From NCBI GenBank assembly GCA_028873825.1, contig JAPPNM010000101.1, positions 1 through 39,075 of the forward strand: a stretch of DNA of 39,075 nucleotides. The letters run 5' to 3'. This document shows, in pieces, positions 23,855 through 34,000 of the stretch. Each line of letters opens with the position of its first letter. Position 1 is the stretch's first letter. The stretch is from Gemmatimonadota bacterium (GTDB lineage: Bacteria > Gemmatimonadota > Gemmatimonadetes > Longimicrobiales > Gaopeijiaceae). The position numbers and the translations under genes were made by a program. Under the pieces are notes generated by a model. The model was not told where the DNA came from, did not search any database, and saw only the letters and a list, made by a program, of their open reading frames with translations.

Positions 23855-26842
23855 TCAGCTGACCGGCGGCTTCTTCCTCCTCTTCAATCCGTCCTGCTGC
23901 TCGATGTAGGACAGCCCCTTCGCGATCCAGTCCGGCGCGGGCTCGCCCTTCAGATAGTGGGCGAACCACTGCATGATCCGGTTGCGGTAGTCCTTCTGGT
24001 TGGACTCCTTCCGGAGGCCGTGGTTCTCGCCGTCGTAGACCAGCAGCACCATCTCCTTGCCGGTGCGCCGGGCCGCGTTGTAGAACTCGACGCCCTGGTT
24101 GAACTCGACCGCCCCGTCCTCCCTTCCGAACATCATGAGAAGCGGGGTGTTCAGGTTCCGGATGTGGTGTACGGGCGAATTGTCGTAGTACGAGTCCCAG
24201 TCCTCCCACCAAGGAACCTGCATGCGTCCCTGGCTGATCTCGAAGATGCGCGCGTCGGTGCCGCCCGAGTTCCAGTAGAACGACAGGTACATGCTCATCA
24301 GGTTGGTGAGGGGCGCGCCCGCCACCGCTGCCGCGAAGAGGTCGTCCTGGGTGACGAAGAACGTGGTCTGGTAGCCGCCCCACGAGTGCCCGACGAGGCC
24401 GACCCGCTCGGGGTCGATCATGCCTGTGGCGACCGCCGCGGCCACCGCCGGACGCAGCGTCTCGACGTTCGACTGGCCGGGGCGCCTGTCGCGGTACACG
24501 ATGTCCGGCTGCAGCACGAAGTACCCTTCCTGGCTCCAGGCCTGGACGTTGTAGTAGCCGGTCTCGTCCGGGACCACGTAGCGGTGGAGTCCCTGCGAGA
24601 GCAGTTCGTAGTGGTAGACGATCATGGGGTACTTCCGGCCCGCTTCGTGGCGCGCGGGGTAGGTGAGCGAGCCCTGGAGCTTGCGTCCCCACTCGTTCTC
24701 GTAGTCGATCAGCTCGGTGCGACCCCAGGCGTAGTCGTCCTGGAACGGGTTGGTGGCGGTGACCTGCCGCGCGTCGGTGAAGGACCCGTCGGTGACGAAG
24801 TAGTCGGGGGAGTCGTCGAATCGCTCCTTGCGAAAGACGTACACGGCGGTGTCTTCGGCCTTCAGCAGCCCTCCGGACAAGCCGAAGGCGGCGTCTTCCC
24901 AGGCGAGCGGCCTGGGAGTGTCTCCGCGGCGCGCGCGGGAGAAGCCGGCCTTCTTCGTCCACTGTCCGTAGGTGGAGTAGTAGAAGGGCTCGTCCGGGTC
25001 GAAGGCGTCGGCCTCGGGGTCGAGCCGGACCACCCGGTGGCGCACGTAGTCCTCGGCGCCCCGCGTCAGGCGCCTGCCGCCCGAGCCGTCGGGCCGCACC
25101 TCCCAGACGTCCCAGCGGTCGTTGACGAGCAGCGCCTCGTCGTCCTCGAGCCACCCCGGCGTGCCGAAGCCGGGCATCTGTTCGCGTGTGGGCGTCCGGT
25201 CGAGATCGACGAATTCGCCGCCCAGTCCGTCGGTGATGTTCCGAGTCTCGCCCGTCCGGAGGTCGCGGGTCCAGTAGTCCTCGCCCTCGAACCACAGCAG
25301 GTAGCGGCCGCCGGGGCTTGCGCCGTGGTCCCGGAAGAGCCGCTCGCGCACGAGTTCCCGCCGGCCGGAGGCGGCGTCCACGACGTAGAGGTCGTAGGCC
25401 TGTTGCCGGAACATGGCGTCGACGTCGTAGGGCGTTTCGTCGCGGGCGATCATGTGCCGCCCGCCCTCCGCGACCGATGCGCGGTCCGCGTGGTCGCCGC
25501 CGAGCAGCAGGAAACTTCCCTCCTCCAGCCGCCACCGCCCGATGTGGTTCCGCTGCCGCAGGAAGCGGTCCCGCACCCGCTGCTGGGGTACGGGATCCAC
25601 GTCCCTGGAATGCCAGATCTCGACGCCGGGAGGGTCCTCGTCCTCCTCCCCTTCACCCTCCTCCCCTTCACCTTCCTCGCCTTCCCCCTCCTCGGCCTCG
25701 CCGCTCTCCTCCGCGCCTTCCCCCTCCTCCTCCCCTTCGCCTTCGTCGCCTTCGCCCTCCTCCCCTCCCTCGTCGCCCTCCTCTTCGCCCTCCTCCCCCT
25801 CCTTCTTTTCGACCGGAGTGCGGTCCTGCAACCCCAGGAAGATCGTGCGCCCGTCGTCTGACCAGGACGGCCCCCGGTGCTCGACCACCCGCATACCCGC
25901 GGGCAACCGCGCTCCCCGGTCCTCGCGCGGGTCCAGCACGAAGGCGCGGGGGTCGTCGTCGTCCAGACCGCGCCACGCCAGGGCCACGTGCGCGGTGTCC
26001 TCGTGCTCGTCGTCGGCGTAGGTCTTGAGGACGACCAGGTCGGCCGCGTCCTCGCGCCAGCCCAGGTGGCGGTACGTTGCCTCGTCGGCGTCGAGCGACC
26101 GGATCCGGCCCGCCGCGGGGTCGTACAGCCTGACGCCGTTGCCGACCCGGTCGTCGGCGTCGATCGTCATCGCGAGCAGGTGCCCTTCGTCCCGCCAGGC
26201 GGTCTCCCCCACGTTGCCGAAGCTCATCAGCGTCTTCCCGCTCGCCAGTTCGCGCACCACGACGTCCGCCCCGTCGCTCTTCTTTCCGTCGGGCTTGTAG
26301 CGCCTGAGCGCCAGGTAGAGCGCATCCTCCGAGAACGAAAACGACCGGATGCCCTCGACGGTCTCCCGATCGCCCGTGCGGAGGTCCAGAAGACCGAGGT
26401 CGTTGCGGACGGGCCGCTCCCGCTTTCGCATCCGCTCCCGCTCGTCGGGCGACACGCCGATCGAGTAGGCCAGCCACCGGCCGTCGGAACTGAACGCCGG
26501 ATGCGCGGCGAAGGGGACCGCCACGACCGAATCGGAGTCGGTGGAGTGGATGCGCAGCTCGTCTTCGTCGTTTACGCGGCCGATTTCGACCGCTACCCAG
26601 CGGCCGTCCGGCGAAAGGACGGCGGCGCCCAGGCGCTCCCACCGGCCGTAGTCGTCGACGGTGAGCGAGGGCCTTTCCTGGGCCTGGACGGCGGGGGGCG
26701 CCGGGGCGGAGGCCGCGAGGGCGAAGACGGCCGGGAGCCCGCGGACGAGGCCGCGAGGGCGAAGACGGCCGGGAGCCCGCGGACGAGCCCGCGAGCGCCG
26801 TATTTGCGGTCGGCCGACGGTTCGGGACTTCACGTTTGTCAT
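23855..26842 (-). CDS. Exported S9 family (prolyl oligopeptidase / DPP-like) serine peptidase
   Basis: 995 residues from ATG 26842, whose AGGAG lies only 1-2 nt upstream; GTG 26833 would have better SD spacing. The Arg-rich n-region (to about 32) is followed by GLPAVFALAAS and a PAVQAQ cleavage site, so it is secreted. The N-terminal half is a WD40-like beta-propeller (DGRWLAYS, D.LYDPAAGRIR). The C-terminal alpha/beta hydrolase has GHSWGGYQ with Ser820, Asp909 in GREDGAV and His941 in GENHGL, the complete triad. The family removes dipeptides or cleaves short peptides. Odd features are a Glu/Gly-rich insert at about 344-402 inside the propeller, and a 38-bp tandem duplication in the signal-coding region. 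Convergent with the upstream lipoprotein gene and divergent from ispG. Confidence 0.92.
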   Translation of the reverse strand: MTNVKSRTVGRPQIRRSRARPRAPGRLRPRGLVRGLPAVFALAASAPAPPAVQAQERPSLTVDDYGRWERLGAAVLSPDGRWVAVEIGRVNDEDELRIHSTDSDSVVAVPFAAHPAFSSDGRWLAYSIGVSPDERERMRKRERPVRNDLGLLDLRTGDRETVEGIRSFSFSEDALYLALRRYKPDGKKSDGADVVVRELASGKTLMSFGNVGETAWRDEGHLLAMTIDADDRVGNGVRLYDPAAGRIRSLDADEATYRHLGWREDAADLVVLKTYADDEHEDTAHVALAWRGLDDDDPRAFVLDPREDRGARLPAGMRVVEHRGPSWSDDGRTIFLGLQDRTPVEKKEGEEGEEEGDEGGEEGEGDEGEGEEEGEGAEESGEAEEGEGEEGEGEEGEGEEDEDPPGVEIWHSRDVDPVPQQRVRDRFLRQRNHIGRWRLEEGSFLLLGGDHADRASVAEGGRHMIARDETPYDVDAMFRQQAYDLYVVDAASGRRELVRERLFRDHGASPGGRYLLWFEGEDYWTRDLRTGETRNITDGLGGEFVDLDRTPTREQMPGFGTPGWLEDDEALLVNDRWDVWEVRPDGSGGRRLTRGAEDYVRHRVVRLDPEADAFDPDEPFYYSTYGQWTKKAGFSRARRGDTPRPLAWEDAAFGLSGGLLKAEDTAVYVFRKERFDDSPDYFVTDGSFTDARQVTATNPFQDDYAWGRTELIDYENEWGRKLQGSLTYPARHEAGRKYPMIVYHYELLSQGLHRYVVPDETGYYNVQAWSQEGYFVLQPDIVYRDRRPGQSNVETLRPAVAAAVATGMIDPERVGLVGHSWGGYQTTFFVTQDDLFAAAVAGAPLTNLMSMYLSFYWNSGGTDARIFEISQGRMQVPWWEDWDSYYDNSPVHHIRNLNTPLLMMFGREDGAVEFNQGVEFYNAARRTGKEMVLLVYDGENHGLRKESNQKDYRNRIMQWFAHYLKGEPAPDWIAKGLSYIEQQDGLKRRKKPPVS
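26709..26784. repeat. Perfect 38-bp tandem duplication in the signal-peptide coding region
   Basis: Units 26709-26746 and 26747-26784 are identical. Because 38 is not a multiple of 3, the minus-strand peptidase gene reads the two copies in different frames: the first-translated copy as basic RPRAPGRLRPRGL, the second as hydrophobic VRGLPAVFALAAS, the signal core. A partial third unit follows at 26785. Confidence 0.9.
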
Positions 26843-26915
26843 GCTCCTCGCGCCTTCGTGGCTTCGCTCCGCGTTGCTCCCCGGACGAACAGCGCTGCAT
26901 ACTCGCCCTTCGTCG

Positions 26916-26969
26916 CGCCTTGCCGCCCCGGCGCCTCGCAGGTCTCGGCGCTCGGGCGGCTTTGTCCAC
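26916..26969. repeat. Dispersed 54-bp repeat, copy 1
   Basis: Aligns without gaps to 39022-39075 with 6 mismatches in 54. It contains a 7-bp inverted repeat, GCCGCCC (26922-26928) / GGGCGGC (26954-26960), followed by TTT, then GTCCACGGACCGCTA beyond the aligned part. It lies between the divergent peptidase and ispG genes. A related TTATCCACGGACTGCTAG occurs at 40-57, so the full element probably extends about 20 bp past the right edge of this alignment. Confidence 0.7.
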
Positions 26970-27046
26970 GGACCGCTACAGCGTAGCTTCACTGCCATGC
27001 ACGCGGGCCGGGGTCCTCTCGGGCGCCCAACGTAAGCGAGGAATCC

Positions 27047-28258
27047 GTGTTGAGAAAGACCGTGGAGGTCGACGTCGGCGGGGTGCGGGTGGGGGGCGGG
27101 AATCCGGTCGTGGTCCAGTCCATGACCAACACCGACACCGCCGACGCGGCCGCCACCGCCGCGCAGGTCGTGGCGCTGGCCGGGGCGGGCAGCGAGATCG
27201 TGCGCGTCACGGTGAACAACAAGTACGCCGCGGCCGCCGTCCCCGACCTCTTCGAGCGCCTCGCCGACCTGGGCTGCACGGTCCCCATCGTCGGCGACTT
27301 CCACTACAACGGCCACATCCTGCTGCGCGACTTTCCCCGCGCGGCCGCGCTGCTCTCGAAGTACCGGATCAACCCGGGCAACGTGGGGACCAGCCGGCGC
27401 GACGAGAACTTCCAGGCGATCGTCCGCATCGCCGTCGAGAACGGCAAGGCGGTGCGCATCGGGGTGAACTGGGGCTCGCTCGACCAGCGGCTGCTCACGC
27501 GGATGATGGACGAGAACGGACGCCGCGAGAACCCGAAGGACGCGGGCGAGGTGCTGCGCGACTGCATCGTCGAGAGCGCCGTCCGGTCGGCCGAGCTGGC
27601 CGAGGAGACGGGGCTCGGGGCGGACCGGATCGTGTTGAGCGCCAAGGTGTCGGGGGTGCGCGACCTGATTCTGGTGTACCGGCAGCTCGCCCCGCTCACC
27701 GAGTACCCGCTGCACCTGGGTCTTACCGAGGCCGGGATGGGGACGAAGGGAATCGTGGCGACCGCGGCCGCGCTCTCGCCGCTCCTGATCGACGGGATCG
27801 GGGACACGATCCGGGTTTCGCTGACGCCGCGGCCCAGCGGCGACCGCACCGAGGAGGTGCGGGTCGCCCAGCAGATCCTGCAGTCGCTCGAGATCCGCAG
27901 CTTCGAGCCCCAGGTGACGGCGTGTCCGGGGTGCGGCCGCACGACGAGCACCTTCTTCCAGGAGATGACCGAGGACATCCAGGGCCACATCCGCGAGCGC
28001 ATGCCGGAGTGGCGCCGCGCCCACCCGGGGGTGGAGGACCTCAAGGTGGCGGTGATGGGATGCGTCGTGAACGGCCCGGGCGAGTCCAAGCACGCGGACC
28101 TCGGGATCTCCCTGCCGGGCACCTTCGAGGAGCCGAAGGCGCCCGTGTACGTGGACGGGAGGCACCTGCGGACGCTGAAGGGCGACCGCATCGTGGACGA
28201 ATTCAAGGAGATACTGGGGGACTACGTGGCCCGCAGGTACGGGTCGCGAGCGCCTTAG
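27047..28258 (+). CDS. ispG: (E)-4-hydroxy-3-methylbut-2-enyl-diphosphate synthase (IspG/GcpE)
   Basis: 403 residues from GTG 27047, with AGGA 4-5 nt upstream. IspG reduces 2-C-methylerythritol 2,4-cyclodiphosphate to HMBPP in the MEP isoprenoid pathway, in the cytoplasm. The N-terminal TIM barrel opens with [20 protein letters not shown] and NTDTADA. The C-terminal [4Fe-4S] domain has CPGCGRT (Cys293, Cys296) and [10 protein letters not shown] (Cys339, Glu346), the full cluster-ligand set. Length is normal for the bacterial single-chain form. It is a lone gene: a hairpin and 153 nt separate it from the efflux operon downstream, and it is divergent from the peptidase gene upstream. Confidence 0.97.
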   Translation: MLRKTVEVDVGGVRVGGGNPVVVQSMTNTDTADAAATAAQVVALAGAGSEIVRVTVNNKYAAAAVPDLFERLADLGCTVPIVGDFHYNGHILLRDFPRAAALLSKYRINPGNVGTSRRDENFQAIVRIAVENGKAVRIGVNWGSLDQRLLTRMMDENGRRENPKDAGEVLRDCIVESAVRSAELAEETGLGADRIVLSAKVSGVRDLILVYRQLAPLTEYPLHLGLTEAGMGTKGIVATAAALSPLLIDGIGDTIRVSLTPRPSGDRTEEVRVAQQILQSLEIRSFEPQVTACPGCGRTTSTFFQEMTEDIQGHIRERMPEWRRAHPGVEDLKVAVMGCVVNGPGESKHADLGISLPGTFEEPKAPVYVDGRHLRTLKGDRIVDEFKEILGDYVARRYGSRAP

Positions 28259-28308
28259 TTTCCGCGCTGCCGGACGGGCGAACGCGGGCGGCCCGTGGAC
28301 GACGCCGT

Positions 28309-28335
28309 CGCCGGGTTGCGCGGCAACCATCGGCG
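28309..28335 (+). terminator. Hairpin downstream of ispG
   Basis: CGCCG-GGTTGC / GCAACC-AT-CGGCG folds into an 11-bp stem with a 2-nt bulge and a 3-nt loop, 50 nt after the ispG stop. No T-run follows, so it may be a Rho-type or structural element rather than a classic intrinsic terminator. Confidence 0.4.
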
Positions 28336-28411
28336 AAGGGCGAGTGTCCAAAGGCCGGGAACGGGAAATCCCCTTCTCACTTTCCGACTCAGTCGAGGGA
28401 GCTGAAGAGCG

Positions 28412-29605
28412 ATGGCGCGATCGCGAGCCACACTGAAGGTGTTGACCGTTCTTATCGTCCTGGGGGCCGTCGGCTGGGGGACCTGGATGCGCCTGCGGCC
28501 CCCGCCCGAGGAAGACGAGACCGAAGAGGAAACGACCGAGCCCGGCACCGCCGCCGACGCGGTCGCAGCGTCGGTCAGGCAGCAGTTCAACACCGAGCTT
28601 CCGGTCCCCGTCACCGGCGCCGTGGCCGTCCAGGACACGCTCAGGATCTCGGTCACCGCCGAGGGGCGCGCCGAGGCGATCCGCCAGGCCAAGCTCAAGG
28701 CGAGGAAGTCCGGGATCGTGTCGCGGGTCAGGGTGAAGGAATACCAGTTCGTGCGCGCCGGCGAGCTCCTGGTGCAGATCGACACCACCGAGTACGCGTT
28801 TGCGCTGGCGGCCCAGGCGGCCGCGTTGCGCAGGGCACAGGCGGAATACCAGGTGCGGGTGCTGGGCGACGAGGAAATTGCCGATCCGCGGGTGCGGGCG
28901 GCGCGCGACAGCCTGGCGCGGGCGTTCACCGGACTCGATCAGGCCGAAGTGGACTATCGGGGTGCCGTCAGGGATCTGGAAGAGACCGCGGTGCGCGCTC
29001 CGTTCTCGGGCCGTATCGCGGACGTCAAGCTGGTTGCCGGACAGTACGTGGGCGAGGGCGAGGAAGCCGTCACGGTCATCGACATGAACCCGATGAAGGT
29101 TTCCGTCCAGGTGCTCGGCACCGAAGTGGTCTACCTCGACGAGGGACACGCGGCCCAGGTGGAGTTCACGGCCTTCCCCGGCCGGCCCTTTGCCGGCAAG
29201 ATTGAGACGATCAACCCGCTGGTCGACCCGGAGACCAACACGGCCCGCGTCACCGTCCACGTGAACAACGCGGACGGCCGCATCTTTCCCGGCATGTACG
29301 CCGAGACCGACCTGGAGGCGCAGAAGTTCCCCGACCGGCTCCTGGTGCCGAGGACGGCCATTCTGGAGGCCACAGACGGGCGCCCCTACCTCTTCGTGGT
29401 CGACGAAGGCCGCGCAAGCTGGCACTACGTGCATCCGGGCATGGAGAACGACCGCCAGGTCGAGCTCCTCAAGATCGGACCCAGCACGGACTGGGTTAAC
29501 CCGGGAGAGACGGTGCTCGTGGACGGGCACCACTATCTGACACACGACGCCGCGGTGAGGGTGGTCGAGGACCTGGCCGCCGCGGGAGGGAGGCCGACGC
29601 GATGA
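28412..29605 (+). CDS. HlyD/AcrA-type periplasmic adaptor of an RND efflux system
   Basis: 397 residues. The N-terminal hydrophobic segment (about 9-25) anchors it in the inner membrane and is followed by an acidic linker (EEDETEEETTE). The split lipoyl domain is at about 85-125 (KARKSGIVSRVRVKEY) and 193-217 (RAPFSGRIADV), with a short helical hairpin between them (about 130-190). The beta-barrel and membrane-proximal domains (FPGRPFAGKIE, PRTAILE) follow. This family links an RND permease to a TolC channel. It is first gene of a four-gene operon; its TGA overlaps the ATG of the TolC-type gene (ATGA). A GAAGAG stretch lies just before the start. The substrate cannot be read from sequence. 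Confidence 0.95.
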   Translation: MARSRATLKVLTVLIVLGAVGWGTWMRLRPPPEEDETEEETTEPGTAADAVAASVRQQFNTELPVPVTGAVAVQDTLRISVTAEGRAEAIRQAKLKARKSGIVSRVRVKEYQFVRAGELLVQIDTTEYAFALAAQAAALRRAQAEYQVRVLGDEEIADPRVRAARDSLARAFTGLDQAEVDYRGAVRDLEETAVRAPFSGRIADVKLVAGQYVGEGEEAVTVIDMNPMKVSVQVLGTEVVYLDEGHAAQVEFTAFPGRPFAGKIETINPLVDPETNTARVTVHVNNADGRIFPGMYAETDLEAQKFPDRLLVPRTAILEATDGRPYLFVVDEGRASWHYVHPGMENDRQVELLKIGPSTDWVNPGETVLVDGHHYLTHDAAVRVVEDLAAAGGRPTR

Positions 29606-31047
29606 ACGGGAGAACGCGATTGCTCCGGCGGGGCTCTGTGGCGCTGGTCGCGTTGTCGGCGCTGGGCGGCGGAACGGAGGCGGCCGGCCAGGAGGGGGGT
29701 GGTGCGCAGGCGGCCACGGTCCTGACTCTGCGGGAGGCGCTGAACCGCGCGACCAAGTTCAATGCGAGCTATCGCCAGGCACTGGAACAACTCGAACTGC
29801 AGTCGCACCCGCGGCGGCAGTGGTGGGCATCGTTCCTCCCCACCGTCGATCTGTACTATTCGACCGGCTACAACGTCGACCGAAGACCGTCCTACGTGGG
29901 CCTGGACGGGACTCCCGTCCAGAATCCGGAACCCCAGACAATCCGGCGCTCGTCGTCGGTCCACCAGGCCCAGCTGCGCTTCACCGTGCTCGACGGCGGG
30001 CAGCGCTTTCACAATCTCCGCACGACGCGGGCCCAAGTTCGCCAGAGCCGGGTCGCGGCCCAGAGGCAACTGAACACCACCCTGGCCGACATCCAGCGCC
30101 GATACCAGGCCGCCCAGCAGGCGCAGGCTCAGCTGGCCGTCGAGGAGGCGCTTCTCGCCGACCGCCAAGTCGAGTTCGGAGAGCAACGGAAGCGGTTCGA
30201 ACTCCTTGCGATCGAGCGGTCGGCCCTCCTGGGCGCCCAGCTCGACCTGGAGGGGCAGAGTCTCGCCGTGAGGACCGCGCGCGGGGAGCTCGACAAGGCC
30301 CTGCTCGCCTTGCGGACGGCGATCGGCGACCCGGGGCTGGGGGCGTTGGAGATCGAACCGCAGCCGCCCGCACCCTTCGATCCCTCCACGCTGGACTTGG
30401 CGGAGCTGGTTTCCTGGGCCCGGCGGCAGAGTCCCGGTGTCGTGACCGCCGAAGCGGAGGTCGAGGTACAGCGGGCGAACCTGAACTCGCAGAAGGCCTG
30501 GCGCTGGCCTTCGGTTTCACTCAATTCGACGATCGGCGGCAGCACCAACGGCGAGGACCGGACCGAGCTGTTCGGTTTCGACACCGACGTCGACAGATTC
30601 CGGATCGACGCCAATGTCGGGCTCAGCTTCTCCGTTCCCATCGCCGACGTTCTGCCGATCTTCGACGGCTTCCAGAAGTCCTACGACGTCGCCAGCGCCT
30701 CCGTGACGCTGCGCAACGCCGAGGCGGACCTGCGGCAGACGATGCTCCAGCTCGAAGAGATCGTCCGGTCCAGGTTCGTGGACCTCGAGACCGCGTGGGC
30801 GAACGTCCAGCAGCAGAGAAAGGCGCACGAGGTGGCCGCCGAGCGTCTCGCCCTCGTGCGGGAGCAGTATCTGCTCGCGACCGTGAGCATCGACGCCTTG
30901 AGAACGGCAATTCGCGAGGAGGCGACGGCGAGGCGAAATGCGGTGGACAGGCGCTTCGGGTTCGCCACCGCCCTGCTCGCCCTCAACGAGGAAATCGGCA
31001 TCGTCGCCCAGGAAGCCGGCGTCGCGCCGCCGGCCGGGGGGAAGTAA
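29602..31047 (+). CDS. TolC-type outer-membrane efflux channel protein
   Basis: 481 residues. It has a signal peptide (about 1-29, ending EAAGQE), then the duplicated outer-membrane-efflux fold: LTLREALNRATKFN at the start of repeat one, long amphipathic coiled-coil helices rich in Gln/Ala/Arg (RRYQAAQQAQAQLAVEEALL), and repeat two from about 260 (LAELVSWARRQSPGVV). Two strand segments (PTVDLYYSTGYNVD; PSVSLNSTIGGSTN) would form the barrel. It trimerises to give the exit duct for the adaptor/permease complex encoded by its neighbours. Starts inside the adaptor stop codon (translational coupling) and ends 3 nt before the first permease start. Confidence 0.95.
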   Translation: MNGRTRLLRRGSVALVALSALGGGTEAAGQEGGGAQAATVLTLREALNRATKFNASYRQALEQLELQSHPRRQWWASFLPTVDLYYSTGYNVDRRPSYVGLDGTPVQNPEPQTIRRSSSVHQAQLRFTVLDGGQRFHNLRTTRAQVRQSRVAAQRQLNTTLADIQRRYQAAQQAQAQLAVEEALLADRQVEFGEQRKRFELLAIERSALLGAQLDLEGQSLAVRTARGELDKALLALRTAIGDPGLGALEIEPQPPAPFDPSTLDLAELVSWARRQSPGVVTAEAEVEVQRANLNSQKAWRWPSVSLNSTIGGSTNGEDRTELFGFDTDVDRFRIDANVGLSFSVPIADVLPIFDGFQKSYDVASASVTLRNAEADLRQTMLQLEEIVRSRFVDLETAWANVQQQRKAHEVAAERLALVREQYLLATVSIDALRTAIREEATARRNAVDRRFGFATALLALNEEIGIVAQEAGVAPPAGGK

Positions 31048-31050
31048 CCC

Positions 31051-34000
31051 GTGTCCATTCCCGGAACGTCCACGCGGCGCCCGGTCGCGGTGTCCATGCT
31101 GGTCCTGGCGGTGGTTCTGCTGGGCGTCATCTCGTTCACCCGGCTGCCGATCGACCTGCTGCCGGACGTGAGCTTCCCGCGGCTGGTCGTCTACACCTCC
31201 TACCCGAACGTCGCCCCCGCCGAGGTCGAGCGGCTCATCACCGAGCCGGTCGAGCGAGCGGTGGCCCAGGTGGCGGGGGTCGAGAAGGTCACCTCGGTCT
31301 CCCAGGAAGGGGTGAGCCTGGTGACCGTGCGCTTCGGGTGGGGTACGGACATGGACTTCGCGGCGCTCAACACCCGGGAGCGGCTCGACGACATCCGCGA
31401 CGCCTTCCCGGAGACGGCCGACCGGCCCACGATCCTGCGGGTCGACCCCCAGGCGGAGCCGGTCCTCACCGTGTCGATCACCGGCGGCGGCACGCCCGTC
31501 AAGAACAAGGAGATCGCCGAGGACGTCTTCCGGCGCCGTCTGGAGCAGCTCGAAGGGGTCGCGCAGGCGTCGGTCACCGGGGGCCTGGACCGCGAGATCC
31601 AGGTGAATGTGAACAAGAACCTGCTCGAGGCGAACGGGCTCACGCTTTCGCAGGTCTCCGGGGCGATCGAACAGGCCAACTACTCCGCCCGCGGCGGGAC
31701 GATTCTGCGCGGGCGCTACCGCTACCCCCTGCGCACCCTGGGCGAGTTCCAGACGGTCCAGGAGATCGAGAAGGTGGTGGTCGACCGCCGCCGGGCGGCC
31801 GGCGGCAGCGGGGGAGCGGGGCAACAGGGCGACCAGGACATCGCGTTCCGCGAGATCTCCGTCGCGGATGTCGCCACGGTGGTCGACGGCTTCAGGGAGC
31901 GCGAGGAGATCGCCCGCTACAACGGCAACGAGGCGGTCGGGCTCCTCGTCTTCAAGGAGTCCGGGGCCAACACGGTGGCGGTGTCGGAGGACGTGCAGGA
32001 GACCCTCGCCATCCTCAAGGAGCAGTGGCCCGACTTCACGGCCGAGATCGCGTACAACCAGGCCGCCTTCATCGACGACTCGATCAGCAACGTGGTGCAG
32101 GCGCTGATCTTCGGGGGCGTGCTGGCCTTCATCGTGCTCTTCTTCTTCCTGCGCGACCCGCGCTACCCGGTCGCCATCGCGCTGGCGATCCCCATCTCGG
32201 TGATAGGCACCTTCGCCCTCATGGAGGCGTTCGGGGTGTCGCTCAACATCATGAGCCTGGGGGGACTGGCGCTGGGGGTGGGGATGCTGGTCGACAACTC
32301 GATCATCGTGCTCGAGAACATCTTCCGGCACCGGCAGGCGGGCCTGGGCATGCTCCAGGCCGCCGCGAAAGGGGCCGAGGAAGTGCAAGCCGCGATCACC
32401 GCCGCGACGCTGACGACGATCTCGGTCTTCGGACCGATCATCTACGTGGAGGGCGTCGCGGGAGAACTCTTCGGCGCGCTCTCGCTGGCGGTCGCCTTCT
32501 CGCTGCTCGCGAGCCTCGTGGTCGCCATCACCCTGCTTCCCTCGATGGCGGCCCACTTCGGCGGGAAAGGGGACCGGGTGCCCGAAACGCCGCCTTCCGC
32601 GTTGCCGCCTCCCCCCCCGCCGGGCAACATCTTGGCCCGCGCGGGCAGGGGGTTGCTCTGGATCCTGCGCCTGCCCTTCCGGCTCCTCAAGGGTCTGTTG
32701 GCTCTGCTGCGCGATCTCGTCCGCTTCTGGCTGGAACTCGGCGGCCGCCTCCTGTCGACGGTCTTCAGGCCCTTCTTCAACGTCTTCGACCGCGTCTTCA
32801 ACGCCTTCGCCGTGTGGTACCACGGCGTCCTCGCCCGGTCCCTGGACAGGCGGTGGACGGTCCTCGCAGTCGCCGGCGGGGCCCTGGGGGGGTGCGTGCT
32901 TCTGGCCACCGCGCTGGACCGGGACCTGCTCCCGGATGTGGACCAGGGCGCCTTCGACGTGCGGGTGGAACTCTCCGAGGGCACCCGGTTGCAGGTCACC
33001 GCCGACGAGGTCGAGGTGCTCGAGCGCGGCCTTCTGGACGATCCCGGCGTGGCGGCCATCTTCACCCACATCGGCCGGGACGTTCAGGCCAAGGGCGACG
33101 AGGGCCACGCGGCGGGACTGAACACCGCCGCCATCCAGGTCCGACTGGACGACGGCGCTTCCACCGAGGACGTGGTGCGCCGGGTCCGCAACCTGGAGGG
33201 CTCGTTCCCCGCGGGCGCCCTTTCCTTCGAGACCGGGCAGGCCACGGCGCTGGGCCAGATTCTGGGGGGCGGCGAGGCGGACATCGCGGTGCGCGTGCGC
33301 GGCGAGGACCTGGACCGGACCTTCCCCTTCGCCGAGGCGGTCCGGGACCGGCTTTCCGGCCTGGCACAGGTCCGCAACGTGCGCGTCGGCACCGAGAGGG
33401 GGCAGCCGCAGTTCCAGGTCTCGGTCGACCGGGACGCCTGCGCCAGGTACGACATCGATCCGCAGGTGGTGGCAAGGACGATCGAGACCGCCATGCGGGG
33501 CGAGCTGGCCACCGAGTTCGTGGACTTCGACCGCAAGATCGCGGTCATGGTCCAGCTCCCGGACGACAGGCGCTACGACGCCGCGACGCTGGACCGGCTC
33601 GGCGTGAGCGGCATCCCGCTGCGGGAGCTGGTCACCGTTCGGGAGACGGTGGGCCCGGCCGAGATCCGGCGCGAGGACCAGGGCCGCGTGGTGGCGGTCT
33701 ACGCCGATGTGGCCTCGGGGGGGCTGGGGGACGCCATCGCGGCCATCCGGGGCACGATGCGCGAGATGCCGGTCCCGCCCGATGTCCGCTGGGACGTGGG
33801 CGGCGAGAACGAAGAGATGCAGCGGTCGTTCCGGGACCTGGCCTTCGCCTTCGGGCTGGCCCTGCTCCTGGTCTACATGATCCTGGCGGCCCAGTTCGAG
33901 TCCTTCGTCCACCCCTTCACCATCCTCATGGCGGTGCCGCTGGCGCTGGTGGGCGCGGTTCTGGCGCTGGCGCTGACGGGGCAGGGCCTCAACACGATGA

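Noticed and set aside
26836-29205. 789-codon plus-strand frame over ispG
   Set aside because: Shadow frame; the ispG frame contains all cluster ligands.
30517-33912. 1131-codon minus-strand open frame opposite the TolC and first permease genes
   Set aside because: No recognisable domain; both plus-strand genes have full family motifs.
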